This document shows positions 55,801 through 64,000 of a DNA stretch of 64,000 nucleotides, one piece after another (position 1 is the first letter of the stretch; each line of letters opens with the position of its first letter). The position numbers and the translations under genes are program-made. The stretch is from Dendrophyllia cribrosa. Its lineage: Eukaryota > Cnidaria > Anthozoa > Scleractinia > Dendrophylliidae. A model generated the notes under the pieces. It did no database searches. It was not told where the DNA came from and saw nothing but the letters and a program-made list of their open reading frames with translations. Location of the stretch: the NCBI GenBank assembly GCA_024195265.1, contig JAJLRJ010000002.1, positions 15,674,764 through 15,738,763 of the forward strand, given 5' to 3'.

Positions 55801-58800
55801 GGCCAAACATGTACGGGACAAACTCCTTTCCAACTTGAAAGACATTATAGCTTGGCAATCAAACATTGTTCCACCTAAAGCCGTCCCCTCTCCCACACAG
55901 AAACACGCTGTCCAATCCTCTCTTCCTGTATGGCTTCAAGATCACCTTGTAAACAGTTTGAGTTTTTGGAGAAGTGGATTCCGGATAGCTGACGGCAGGT
56001 AACGCTCAGATCAACATGCAGAACAAAATAACGAAAGCCAGCTGATTCGTCCCCTTCTCCGGTCTAGCGCGGGGAAACAGGGTTCACGGGGCATCGTGGG
56101 AAGGATGCAAAAGGAGGGACGACGGGAGACGAGCTAGGCAGTAAAGCCAGGCAGTATCGGAACTGCCCTTGGAATCTTTCGGCTTGTTACATCAAGTCAG
56201 CTGCTAAATTTCCTTTACTCTGCCTATTTTTCCTTAGGTGGCGGCAGTGGGAGGCATTGGACTGCAATGACTTGGATTCAGTTCATAATGATTTCCAGCG
56301 AGAGCTCCCTTACCTTTTGTTCTTTCCTGAGTTGCTGGAGAGCGTCGTGAGAGCCTGGGCCGAGTACCAACACCCGGGAGGGTGGATACAGGAGACCCTA
56401 GAAATGCAGTGGGGGTGTCATAACCGGACAAACCGGTTAGATACACCGGGTGGGAGAGTCATGGCGGATGTTACACCAGCCTTTCTAGCCCAGGTAAGAA
56501 TGTAAAGTAAGTGTAAGAAAGTGGACGTTTTCTTTTTGGAACAAGCCGAAAATGTTACAGAACTTTTAAAGCTAGACCTAAACCAAATGATAGGACTGAG
56601 AGCGATAGTTTGAACTATCTTTAGCCCTTAGCGATTCTTGCTCTAATTTCAGCACGGCTATCATTGAAAAGTGCAAGAGACCCCAACGTGTATATAAGTC
56701 ATATAACGTGTAAGTGAAACATGCCAGTGTTGTGTTACTGAGCACACTGGAGTATTAAGCCAGCGGTATACTTGACCAATATTTGGGTATAGGGGTGCCC
56801 CTGAGGGTCTGAGACCCTGATCCTGTTTAGGACAAAAAAAATATGTAAACGAAAATACCTACCCTGTGTAGGACAACATCTTCTATTTTAGGACCCTGTC
56901 TAGGACACGGCTCGTGCGTGGTTATTGATCTGAGCTTAAAAAAATGGTAGACGCATCCCTTGAAAAGAAAACGACTTCGCCTTCGCATGAATGTACTAAT
57001 CACGACATAGGAAGTCACCACAAGCGCTAAGTTAACTGGAACCATACCCTGTTTAGAAGAGATTCAAGCCCTGTTTAGGACAGATTCACGTTAAATTATA
57101 TACCCTGTTCAGGACAAAAATGCCAAAAACCATACCCTGTCCAGCAGCACGTCCCCGTATAGGTCATATAAGGGAGTACCCCCTCCCCCTCAATAATAAG
57201 CTAACATAAATAATGGCAGAGCGAAAATATGGCCTCGACTGACCTAGCGCTGTTCTGATAAGTTGTTTAGCGTTTTTTTTTTCATTTGATACTCTAAACT
57301 TAGCTGCTTGTAAGATTGTGAGATTATCCGTTTTCAGTTCTATCACCTGTACCTCTGGACTGGCAATCAAAAGCTCCTGCAAGATCTCTGGCCAGCGGCC
57401 CGTAAGGCATTGATTTGGTTCATGCGTGACAGCACAGGTGGTTCGGGTCTTCCATTACGTATGACCTGCACATATGACATAATTTATCTTGAGGGATATG
57501 ATCACACGACCTACAACAGTGTTATGTATTTACTGGGGTTGCGAGTTGGAAAGGTTCTGGCAGATACGCTAGGAGATAAAGAACTGGCTCAAACGATTCA
57601 GTTAGCGTTTGATTATGGAAAAGCTAAGATCGATAGAATCTTATGGGATGAAAAAGATGGTTTTTATCACTCATGCTGGGACCATGAGAAAGGCTCTCCT
57701 GATTGGCTGATGACAGACTCCTTATATGGGCAGGTAGGTTCCGTAGTCAGTGACGAATTGTTCCTTTCACAGGAAAACTATACTGAACTATCATGGAGAC
57801 ATTGAGATCTCTTGTTTCCGACATCGTGATGTGTTCTTAGATAAAGCACTTAACCTGACTTGACTTTCTCCGCCCAAGTGTATGAATGGGGATATCCTTG
57901 CGATAAAAAAAAAACATCCCATGCTAAGGAAACCTAACAAAAGAGCTGAGTATGGCTCACCAGCAAAAGAAAGGCACAGGCGGCCCACAAAGCAGACCTT
58001 AAGCCCGTTTTTGTAACATGAAGCAACTACGTTATTTATAACTATATTCTCCGGATAGCATATTAGGTACCTCTAACAGTTCACCAGTATCAGCTCGGCG
58101 GAGAGAGAAAATATGGAGCAAAGTTTTTTTTTTTTACGAAACAATACGACGACACAGACGGGACTCGGATCACCGACCAAGCAATTGAATAAGATTTTAT
58201 CAGGGCGGATATAATAATAATAATAATGTTTCCCGCCCTGAATTTTACTTACGAGGAACCATAGACCTTTTTCATAAAAAACGGTGGATTTATTATTCTT
58301 TTATATTTATGTTGTTTAGCCCTACTTAGCCTCATTTTAGAGTAAAAATTATTTTGAATTTTGCACATGCTAACGAGGCTAGTCAAGCTGATTTGTATGA
58401 ATATAAAAGAAAATTAATCGGCCGCCATTTATGAGAAAGGTCTATGAGGATCTTACCCGACCAAGTAAACTGTACGTAATAAGGATATGCCCGTATCAAA
58501 GAGGTCGTCCATAAGAGAAGATAAGACTCCATTAATCTCGTACCCAGATCTCCCACGTCAAGCAGTTGGGACAAGCATGTGTGGCATTTGGGTACGAGTT
58601 TAAGGCTATATATATATCATATAGCATTAAGGTAAATAAATTCTGACCTTCCCTGTTATGTTAGGTTTGGGCATACGCTTTGGGTCTTGGTAACCTACTT
58701 GATCCAGATAAGATGAAAAGGCATCTTCAAAAAGAACGAGAACTCAACGACACACCTTATGGGTTGCGCGTGCTCACCCAAGGTACCGCTGACCTCAAAT

Positions 58801-59717
58801 TGCAAAAGAAGGCGCCCAAGAGATATAAAAGAAAAAGGCAGAAAAGGAAAGAACACGATGCGGAGGCAGTAGCACACTTGGACAGCTTCTTTAGCGAGGT
58901 TTCTGAATTGCAGAAGAAGACTCAGATAGAGGAAAAACCAGCTCATGTAAAAGACGTGGCTGAAAATAAAACTCCGGGAACTAGAATTTCTTCTACTCAT
59001 AATGAAACACCCAAGGATTCACAAGAACTAGCAAAAATTAAAACTCCGCTGAAGGATATTAACATGGAATTGAAGATGTCAGAAGAAAATAAAACATTCA
59101 AAACAGCTAAAGCCTTTGACAAGTCGAGTCACTCAGGTAGAATAACTTCAATGCCGCCCGTAACACAAGAAACTCTTAATCACAAGAACTGCTTTGCACT
59201 GGAAGAAGAGAGCAAGTTCAACTCGATCTGGATGGGAAGTGATGCGGATTGGACAACGCTTAATATACACCTAGGAATGGATCCTGAAGATTCGCTCAAG
59301 CAAGCTGAGAAAGCTCTAGAGCACTATAGAACAAAACTAAACGATTTCTGGAACATTCACGGCTTAACCGCTGGACAAGGCTATGGCGTGGATGGTCAAC
59401 CCTGGTGCACTTCTCATTACAGTTTTCACTTGGTTCTGTGGCATATTCCCCTCGCTCTTTCTGGTCAGCAGTACGACGCGGTGAGAAAGGAATTGACGTT
59501 TGAACCGAAATTAAAAGTCCCGTATGCTCTTCCGTTTTTTACTCCTTTTGCGAGCGGAACTGTTCAAGCAAGAAAGCTCGATGGCCGCATTAAATATATT
59601 GTTACAGTGACCTCCGGTAGACTTGATGTCAAACTGTTGGCAGTATCGAAGAGTATGCTTCCAAGAGATAACGTTGGCTTGGAACAAGGAGAGTATGTTA
59701 GTTGGGAAGGGAAATAG
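46006..59717 (+). CDS. Secreted MANSC-MANSC-GH116 glycosidase with inserted PAN-like domain
   Basis: Exons 46,535-46,870, 47,955-48,476, 49,306-49,551, 50,893-51,306, 53,205-53,378, 53,802-54,123, 55,774-55,998, 56,238-56,493, 57,338-57,733 and 58,665-59,717, plus a tentative first exon 46,006-46,027; one frame, about 1,321 residues. Order: signal peptide, MANSC 1, basic linker, MANSC 2, GH116 N-terminal domain (VPLGGMGTG, then [22 protein letters not shown]), PAN/Apple-like Cys-rich exon, rest of the N domain, GH116 catalytic domain. GH116 enzymes (human GBA2, archaeal and bacterial beta-glucosidases) cleave beta-glucosides; the likely nucleophile is Glu 56,251-56,253 in WEALDC and the acid/base Asp 57,716-57,718 in LMTDSLYGQ, by alignment from memory. 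Unlike cytosolic GBA2, MANSC and PAN modules imply an extracellular enzyme (inference). Substrate unknown. An AATAAA signal lies at 59,760. Confidence 0.83.
46241..46415. repeat. MITE with TACAGTGGAA ends
   Basis: TACAGTGGAACC at the left, TTCCACTGTA at the right, and internal AGTGTCCCCTTAAT twice. TA at both ends and CAGTGGAA termini resemble Tigger/pogo-type MITEs. A lone matching end sits at 10,362-10,379. Confidence 0.7.
47229..47381. repeat. Highly palindromic MITE
   Basis: Ends GGCCCCGGTTGTTCAAAAGG and, inverted, CCTTTGAACAACTGGGACC. Internal ATAAATCACTATCCAG and GGATAGTGATTTATCC are also mirrored, so nearly all of its 153 bp can fold. Confidence 0.82.
47955..48476 (+). other. MANSC-GH116 gene: linker and MANSC domain 2
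   Basis: A 522-nt exon with phase 1 at both ends. The first half is a Lys/Gln-rich linker; the second has [14 protein letters not shown], then [18 protein letters not shown] and [12 protein letters not shown], the MANSC Cys pattern, with potential N-glycosylation at NVT and NIT. It joins in frame to the GH116 exon at 49,306 (PTEG|NTGD). Confidence 0.85.
48570..48740. repeat. MITE in MANSC-GH116 intron
   Basis: TATACACCTAATTCAAAAAA then GGTTGCTTTG is mirrored by CAAAGCAACC then TTTATTGAATTAGGTATA; internal ATTGGGCATTGG and CCAAATGCCAAT are also inverted. Confidence 0.8.
49714..49861 (+). repeat. Two-copy tandem duplication, 74-bp unit
   Basis: Unit 49,714-49,787 (ACCATTCTGAACTGCG to TTTTCTCAT) is repeated at 49,788-49,861 with a single visible difference, so the duplication is recent. 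It is intronic. Confidence 0.9.
50089..50301. repeat. Long hairpin, arms about 95 bp
   Basis: AGCAAGGCTGATACTTCGTA... on the left is mirrored to TACGTAGTATCAGCCTTGCT on the right, including GGGCTCTATCATGTCGTTGT and CCACGGTTGCATTTTGGC blocks; the loop is about 20 bp. Confidence 0.85.
50333..50416 (-). repeat. tRNA-like sequence, probable SINE head or tRNA pseudogene
   Basis: On the minus strand: GGCCTTG acceptor pairing with CGAGGCC, a TAGCTCAGTGGTCAGAG D arm (A box) and GGGTTTGAATCCC T arm (B box). The anticodon stem TTTGC/GCAAA encloses nine bases instead of seven, so it is unlikely to be a working tRNA. Confidence 0.55.
52585..52790 (+). repeat. GGGTAT/GGGACTCC minisatellite
   Basis: Runs of TATGGG hexamers alternate with GGGACTCC(C/T)TGGGG units over about 200 bp in an intron of the MANSC-GH116 gene. 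Regular G-runs could form G-quadruplexes. Confidence 0.85.
53117..53137. repeat. Poly-C tract
   Basis: An uninterrupted run of more than 20 C, in the intron just before the PAN exon. Similar tracts occur at about 22,100-22,150, 26,110-26,140, 59,985-60,005 and 62,512-62,534. Confidence 0.8.
53205..53378 (+). other. PAN/Apple-like domain exon inside the GH116 N domain
   Basis: A 174-nt exon, phase 1 at both ends, encoding about 58 residues with [20 protein letters not shown] and [10 protein letters not shown], the spacing typical of PAN/Apple domains (Cys-x3-Cys-x5-Cys then a Trp-x-Tyr and a final Cys-x-Leu). It separates MPLGEQP of one GH116 exon from VKGYWN of the next. Confidence 0.75.
54681..54690 (-). 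terminator. Pol III T-run terminator of tRNA-Ser
   Basis: TTTTTTTT on the minus strand directly downstream of the tRNA 3' end. Confidence 0.8.
54694..54775 (-). tRNA. trnS-GCU: tRNA-Ser(GCU)
   Basis: On the minus strand an 82-nt cloverleaf: acceptor GACGAGG pairing with CCTCGTC, D arm TGGCCGAGTGGTTAAGGC (A box), anticodon stem-loop TTGGACTGCTAATCCAA with anticodon GCT, a long class II variable arm, and T arm GTGGGTTCGAATCCCA (B box). Discriminator G; a run of eight T follows the 3' end within a few bases (54,681-54,690), a Pol III terminator. It lies antisense in the intron between MANSC-GH116 exons at 54,123 and 55,774. Confidence 0.95.
55774..59717 (+). other. GH116 catalytic domain exons
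   Basis: Exons 55,774-55,998, 56,238-56,493, 57,338-57,733 and 58,665-59,717. Landmarks: [97 protein letters not shown] and [16 protein letters not shown], in the order found in GH116/DUF608 proteins. The last exon also holds an inserted basic stretch (58,800-59,219). Confidence 0.85.
56765..57180. repeat. Degenerate repeats of CCCTGT(T/C)TAGGACA
   Basis: The phrase (A)CCCTGTTTAGGACA or close variants occurs at least six times at irregular spacings of 20-150 bp, ending in a GGGAGTACCCC word. Related GGGTACTCCC/ATATATG sequence lies at 61,663-62,035 and near 26,822. Confidence 0.65.
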
Positions 59718-60371
59718 TATAACTCGGTACTTTGCTTTTGGGCGCACGCGTTTTTGTATAATAAAATTACAGCACAGTGATATGTGCTGAAATGGGGTAA
59801 CAGGATGCGGAACAGGGGGCTGTCAGTACTTCACCCGTCTAGTTACATAGATATTGAGCAAATTGCCCTGGTCTTTTTCTAACACGATTTTTAAAACTAT
59901 TTTCATAAAATCATCATAATTTGTTTTCAGTCTCTAACATTATCACTTCGACACCCTTCCCCCTCCCCCTCCCCCTCCCCTCCAACCCCCCCCCCCCCCC
60001 CCCGCCCCCCTTTATTCACTCCGAGCGCCTCCTCCATACGATAAAGTCTAGATCTGCCGTTGGATATGACCACCAAATTTAATCCCAATAGTAAAGGCTA
60101 TCGTAATGCTTGTGTTCAATGTTGTTTTCATTTATTAATAAAATCATTTAACATTGATTTTTGTTTACTGAAGTGAATTAATATTTACAATTTATCGACC
60201 AGAAAATAACAACTTTACGATGACCTTGACTGTCAATCTAAAAAAATATCAGTATTGATATTTACATTTCCAAAAATATAAATTCTATTTCTTGAAATTT
60301 TTAAAAATATAAATTTTGTGCTTAATAACAAATCTTTGAGACCAATAAACTTGATAAAACTCTTTTCGCAT

Positions 60372-60814
60372 CAAACCACAGGATTACCATCCTCTGTTTG
60401 CGTGGTGGACTGCGCTTTTAAATGGTTGCATCGGTTATAAAACACATTAAAATGAAATAAAAACGCTTTTAAAACACATTAAAATTAAATAAAAACGCTA
60501 AAAAATATCAATACGATGTTGAACTTTGCTGTCATGGATGTGTTTATTTTGTTAATTTAAAGCTAAAGAAAGCGGTGTTTGAGTGAGTAAATAATTTATT
60601 CAACCTGCTTTGACTCGTGAGCTTCAAATCAACCAAACAAATACATAACAAAGTGCAACATTGTATTCTTATTTTTGTAGTGTTTTTAGTTAATTTACAT
60701 CTGTTTAAAAAGCCCTAAATATTGCATTTAGAAAAGGCTAAAGTTACAACCGACGTCACCATTTAAAAGCACAGTCCACCAAACAAACAGAGGCTGGTAA
60801 GCCTGTGATTGAAC
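60372..60814. repeat. Inverted-repeat element, arms about 70 bp
   Basis: AACCACAGGATTACCATCCT then CTGTTTGCGTGGTGGACTG is mirrored by CAGTCCACCAAACAAACAG then GGTAAGCCTGTGATTG. Related to the solo end at 7,240-7,361. Confidence 0.75.
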
Positions 60815-62236
60815 CTTGCGTTTCAAGACGTGGAAATCTTGGTTTTGTACCAAACCAGTCGCAGGAGTTCCACAGTCAAAGTTCCTGGTGTGCTTATTGT
60901 TATGATCTCTTTAACTAACAAGGGTACCCAAACCCAAAATGTCGTTTCGAAATCCTTATTAGATCGGCTATAAATCTACTAAAAAAACTACAGTTTCCTT
61001 TGCATGAATGTCACCGACATCTAATAATCAACGAAAGGTCCAAACAATTCAAAGTCAAGCTGTATTCACTCACACGATTATCTGGGTAGTGTACCATATA
61101 TTAAGTCCCGAGTTAAGTCACAAAGGACATAACTGAACGGCAACATCATAGACTTGGTCAGTAGAACAACGACCCAGTAGACTTGATATATTGAGCATCA
61201 CCCAATTATCTCTTCAGTTCAAATACCCCCAAACGATCTGGGAAACCGAAACGACATCCTAAAAAGGCTAGCAGGGCACCATCGTAAAAACCGTTCTTTA
61301 CTCCTGAAACGTGCAATCCACAGAATACCTAGTCTATTTTACCTGTTGTCGACACATTCGTCATTTCTTTGCTAATAAATACCTTAATTTGTAATCATAA
61401 TACAAAAACTGCATGTCCATTTTATGGTATTGTTTCTCTGTCCGTGCTTAAAATGTATTCGAGGTTGCAATCCCTTAACTTTCAATTCTGTGAACACAAT
61501 GACTTTTTAATTTGCTGCGTTTGTGCACATATTGTCTATAGCTACAATAGAGGTGCGTAAAAATATGTCTCAATGTGTTAACTGCTAATGCATGCATGTC
61601 ATGAGTAATGATAATCGACATTTTCAACCAAAAAAGTGGAATACAGTGAACTCTGTCTCCCGGAGGGGAGGGGTACTCCCATATATGAGCTATATAGGTA
61701 TGTGCCGCTGTGAATGGTATTGTTTTCAGGCAGTTTGGTCTGGGATGGGGTATAGTAATCAGAGATTTTTGGTCTAGAATAGGGTATCATTTTCCGCGAA
61801 ACTGATCAGTTGCGCAAAGAATTTAGTCTAGACAAGGTTTACTGGCAAATGGCATTTACAAAATCGGTACGGCGGGCAGTACGGCATTTTTACTGACCCC
61901 TGTCAGAACTAATAACTGTGATAGCGAGTCGGAATAGGTCTAGGATAGGGTAGGGTTTTTCAGTGTTCAGTCTAGAGTCCCAGCGGCACACCCCCACCCA
62001 AACATTTGCAGAGTACCCCCCCCCCCCCGGACCCGGACTCTGTCTAAATCAGACACCATCGGGACCAGCTCCAGCTGTCCGTCTTATAAAGGTGTCTGCC
62101 TTTCAGAGAGTTGAGTTACAGGCGAGCAAGTGAAATCCAATAATTGATATTCTAGGTGTCCGCTTTAGTGTAATGTTAGTGAACAAGCAAGTGGTAAGTC
62201 TTCAACTTTGATACCTCATTTCTTCTTAATACTGAA

Positions 62237-62567
62237 CAGGGGCGTACCCAAGGAAGGGTTCCAGGGGTAACGTAATCCCTCCCCTCCCCCCCCCTCCCCC
62301 CTCCCCCCCCGCCACCCCTTCGCTCGGCAGATTAATGAAATTGAGAACAGATTCGTTTCAAAAAATATGAAAAGGAGCAGACGTTTTCAATGTGAAAACG
62401 AGAACGAAAAGTTGATGACATTTTTCCTTCCTGAACGTGACATGCGCATGCGTTCTGAATGCCTGTGTAACTGAACTGTCTTGAGTGACTTATTTCGGAC
62501 GAGATGGGCTCCCCCCCCCCCCCCCCCCCCCCCCTCCCTCCTAGCAAAAAGGCTGGGTACGCCCCTG
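62237..62567. repeat. DNA-transposon relic with CAGGGGCGTACCCA ends
   Basis: CAGGGGCGTACCCA at the left and TGGGTACGCCCCTG at the right enclose about 330 bp including poly-C tracts. The CAGGGGCGTA end resembles termini of non-autonomous hAT-like elements (from memory). Confidence 0.75.
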
Positions 62568-62600
62568 CTGTAGAGAATAAGAACGTTAGCAGCCAGCTGC

Positions 62601-63086
62601 TCATAGCTCAGTTGTAGCTTCAGTCACAGAAAACCGCCTCAGAAATGCGCCAGGAGGAAAAGCAACTTTCGGGCTGCCATTGCGGACTAGCTGATCCGTG
62701 CTGCCCGTCGTGGAACTCGAAGGTGATTGACTCAACTCAATCACATCAACGTCACCTTCCTCATCCGGTAGGTACGTTTCCGTATTATGTTCGCCTCTTA
62801 CGAACTCATTTTGGTATATGACGGAAGAATCGACGATTTCATGCGTGTTTTCCTCGTCGGAATCTGAATCCGGTGGCGCAGGCGGTGGTCCTGTAGGAGG
62901 GGGTGGAAAGAACATGTCTTCGTCTAAATCATCAAGTTCGTCTGGGTCTTCCTCCCTCATGGCTGCCATTCGTGCGGCGTAACCAAAGTTCACGTAGTCC
63001 TTAATATCCTTTTGCGAGCTGGTGTCGCTTCCTTCCAGTGAGCTACTGTCCTCAGATGGTATGTGAACAATCACCTCTTGGGCTTC
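62601..63086 (-). CDS. Terminal coding exon of an unidentified gene; acidic tail with EVH1 and PDZ ligands
   Basis: Reading leftward, a TTTTGACTGCAG acceptor precedes an open frame of 161 codons to a stop at 62,601. The start of the gene lies beyond the window or in unrecognised exons. The sequence is acidic and Ser/Pro-rich: EAQEVIVHIPSEDSSSLEG, a DYVNFGYAARMAAMREEDP segment, an acid patch, FFPPPPTGPPPAPP, acid-rich SDSDEEN, then Ser-rich sequence and the end FSVTEATTEL. This looks like the disordered cytoplasmic tail of a membrane or scaffold protein. FPPPP flanked by acidic residues fits the Ena/VASP or Homer EVH1 ligand, and the last residues fit a class I PDZ ligand (T-x-L). I do not recognise the family. 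Confidence 0.7.
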   Translation of the reverse strand, partial: EAQEVIVHIPSEDSSSLEGSDTSSQKDIKDYVNFGYAARMAAMREEDPDELDDLDEDMFFPPPPTGPPPAPPDSDSDEENTHEIVDSSVIYQNEFVRGEHNTETYLPDEEGDVDVIELSQSPSSSTTGSTDQLVRNGSPKVAFPPGAFLRRFSVTEATTEL

Positions 63087-64000
63087 CTGCAGTCAAAATG
63101 TGGTAACATACTTTAATAATTAATTAACAATCATCAAGTTTGAACAAAGAAAATCATTAACGTGACGGTGGTTTGATAATTCGATCTTAATTATATTTAG
63201 CATAGATTTTAGCGATATTATTTCTTCGCTTTCTCTTTCTAGTTTGAGAAGTTTTAGCAAACACTCGAAAGAGTGTTTCATCACGTGTACAAACACCTCG
63301 AAGTCTGCTGCGCTTTGTTTTCTCAATCCACTTCTCGGTGTTTGGAAATCCTGATGAACAAACATCCTCGTTTGCGCACGCACCAATTTGTCAGAGCACT
63401 ATTAGATGTTGTAGTGGTTCTCTGCATTTTTAAGCACGAAGAGAATGTATCTCAGTCGTTTAAAAGGCTTTATTAATTAGGTGGTTCATACGTTCCTTTA
63501 ATGTTTGGTCGAGTGATTTATTTATTACATACAATAATTACATTTATATTTTTAATCAACAGCGATTTTTAAATTAATTAAAAGACAATGTTCAAAAAAG
63601 TTGGACACGGAAACGATTTTCTCCATGCCAGAATCTGAATTTTATAGGTTTTTGTTAAAATTGCCTGGCATATGGCAGTTTACCAGATGTTAATACATTT
63701 ATACTTTTTTATATTTAGTTTTAAAAGTTTATTTAAATAGTTACATTTTAGAATGTGGTTGTCTCTTCTTTACGTTCAGTAGAATCCGGCATGTTTTGAT
63801 GAACATCGGAAAACGTTGAAGCATTCTGCTAGAATTTCAAACAGCAAAATATTCCTCTAATTTAATTCATCATTTTATTCATTGATGAGAAACGTAGTAA
63901 GATATTTGAAAATAAAATATGATTGTCTAAATCTGCCAACTTAATCTTTACTGTATGCGTTGATTGGTCTCGTGTCATTTTACTTTCTTTCAGAATCAGT
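63087..64000. other. Probable intron of the minus-strand gene
   Basis: No exon seen on either strand. It contains the diverged foldback related to 3,619-3,728 at 63,255-63,370; the rest is AT-rich. Confidence 0.5.

Larger units (their letters stand above)
59718..62600. other. Intergenic region between convergent genes
   Basis: No exon recognised. After the AATAAA at 59,760 come a poly-C tract, an AT-rich stretch, inverted-repeat elements at 60,372-60,814 and 62,237-62,567, and a GGGGTACTCCCATATATG-type repeat at 61,663-62,035. The 3' UTR of the minus-strand gene must lie at its right edge. Confidence 0.55.

Noticed and set aside
1..64000. CRISPR arrays, bacterial operons or prophage
   Set aside because: No regularly spaced direct repeats with unique spacers; genes are intron-rich with spliceosomal GT/AG ends, so the DNA is eukaryotic. 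The regularly repeated sequences are MITEs and minisatellites.

Overview
This is eukaryotic, animal genomic DNA: AT-rich, with short exons separated by introns that carry canonical GT/AG ends, and many short inverted-repeat (MITE-like) elements. The protein content (a Cav2-type calcium channel with a short II-III linker, MANSC-domain secreted proteins, a secreted GH116 glycosidase) and the repeat style suggest an early-branching metazoan, most likely an anthozoan cnidarian such as a stony coral. That taxonomic call is inference.

Region 1 (1-5,733) holds no exon I can recognise. It contains dispersed repeats, two large inverted repeats and a tRNA-derived SINE-like element. It is probably an intron of, or sequence upstream of, the next gene. 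Region 2 (5,734-38,531, + strand) is a nearly complete pore-forming alpha1 subunit gene of a Cav2 (presynaptic N/P/Q-type-like) voltage-gated calcium channel. I traced 43 exons that stay in one reading frame (1,757 codons plus stop). They run from segment IS4 to a C-terminus ending in Thr-Trp-Cys. The N-terminus and IS1-IS3 lie outside the window or were not found. The introns are full of MITEs, including several copies of one family and nested insertions.

Region 3 (42,531-42,969, - strand) is a two-exon gene for a small secreted protein with one MANSC domain. Head-to-head with it, about 3 kb away, region 4 (about 46,006/46,535-59,717, + strand) is a ten- or eleven-exon gene. It encodes two MANSC domains followed by a glycoside hydrolase family 116 enzyme (the glucosylceramidase/beta-glucosidase family) with a PAN/Apple-like domain inside its N-terminal half and a basic, sequon-containing insertion in its C-terminal half. 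All modules up to the PAN exon are bounded by phase-1 introns, the classic signature of exon shuffling. A tRNA-Ser(GCU) gene sits antisense in one of its introns.

Region 5 (62,601-63,086, - strand) is the last coding exon of an unidentified gene. It encodes an acidic, probably cytoplasmic tail with an EVH1-type proline motif and a C-terminal PDZ ligand. The rest is intergenic or intronic DNA with inverted repeats and homopolymer tracts.

The unusual item is the MANSC-MANSC-GH116(PAN) gene beside a single-MANSC gene: it looks like an extracellular sugar-cleaving enzyme assembled from shuffled modules. I could not run any database search, so all family assignments come from recognising conserved motifs.
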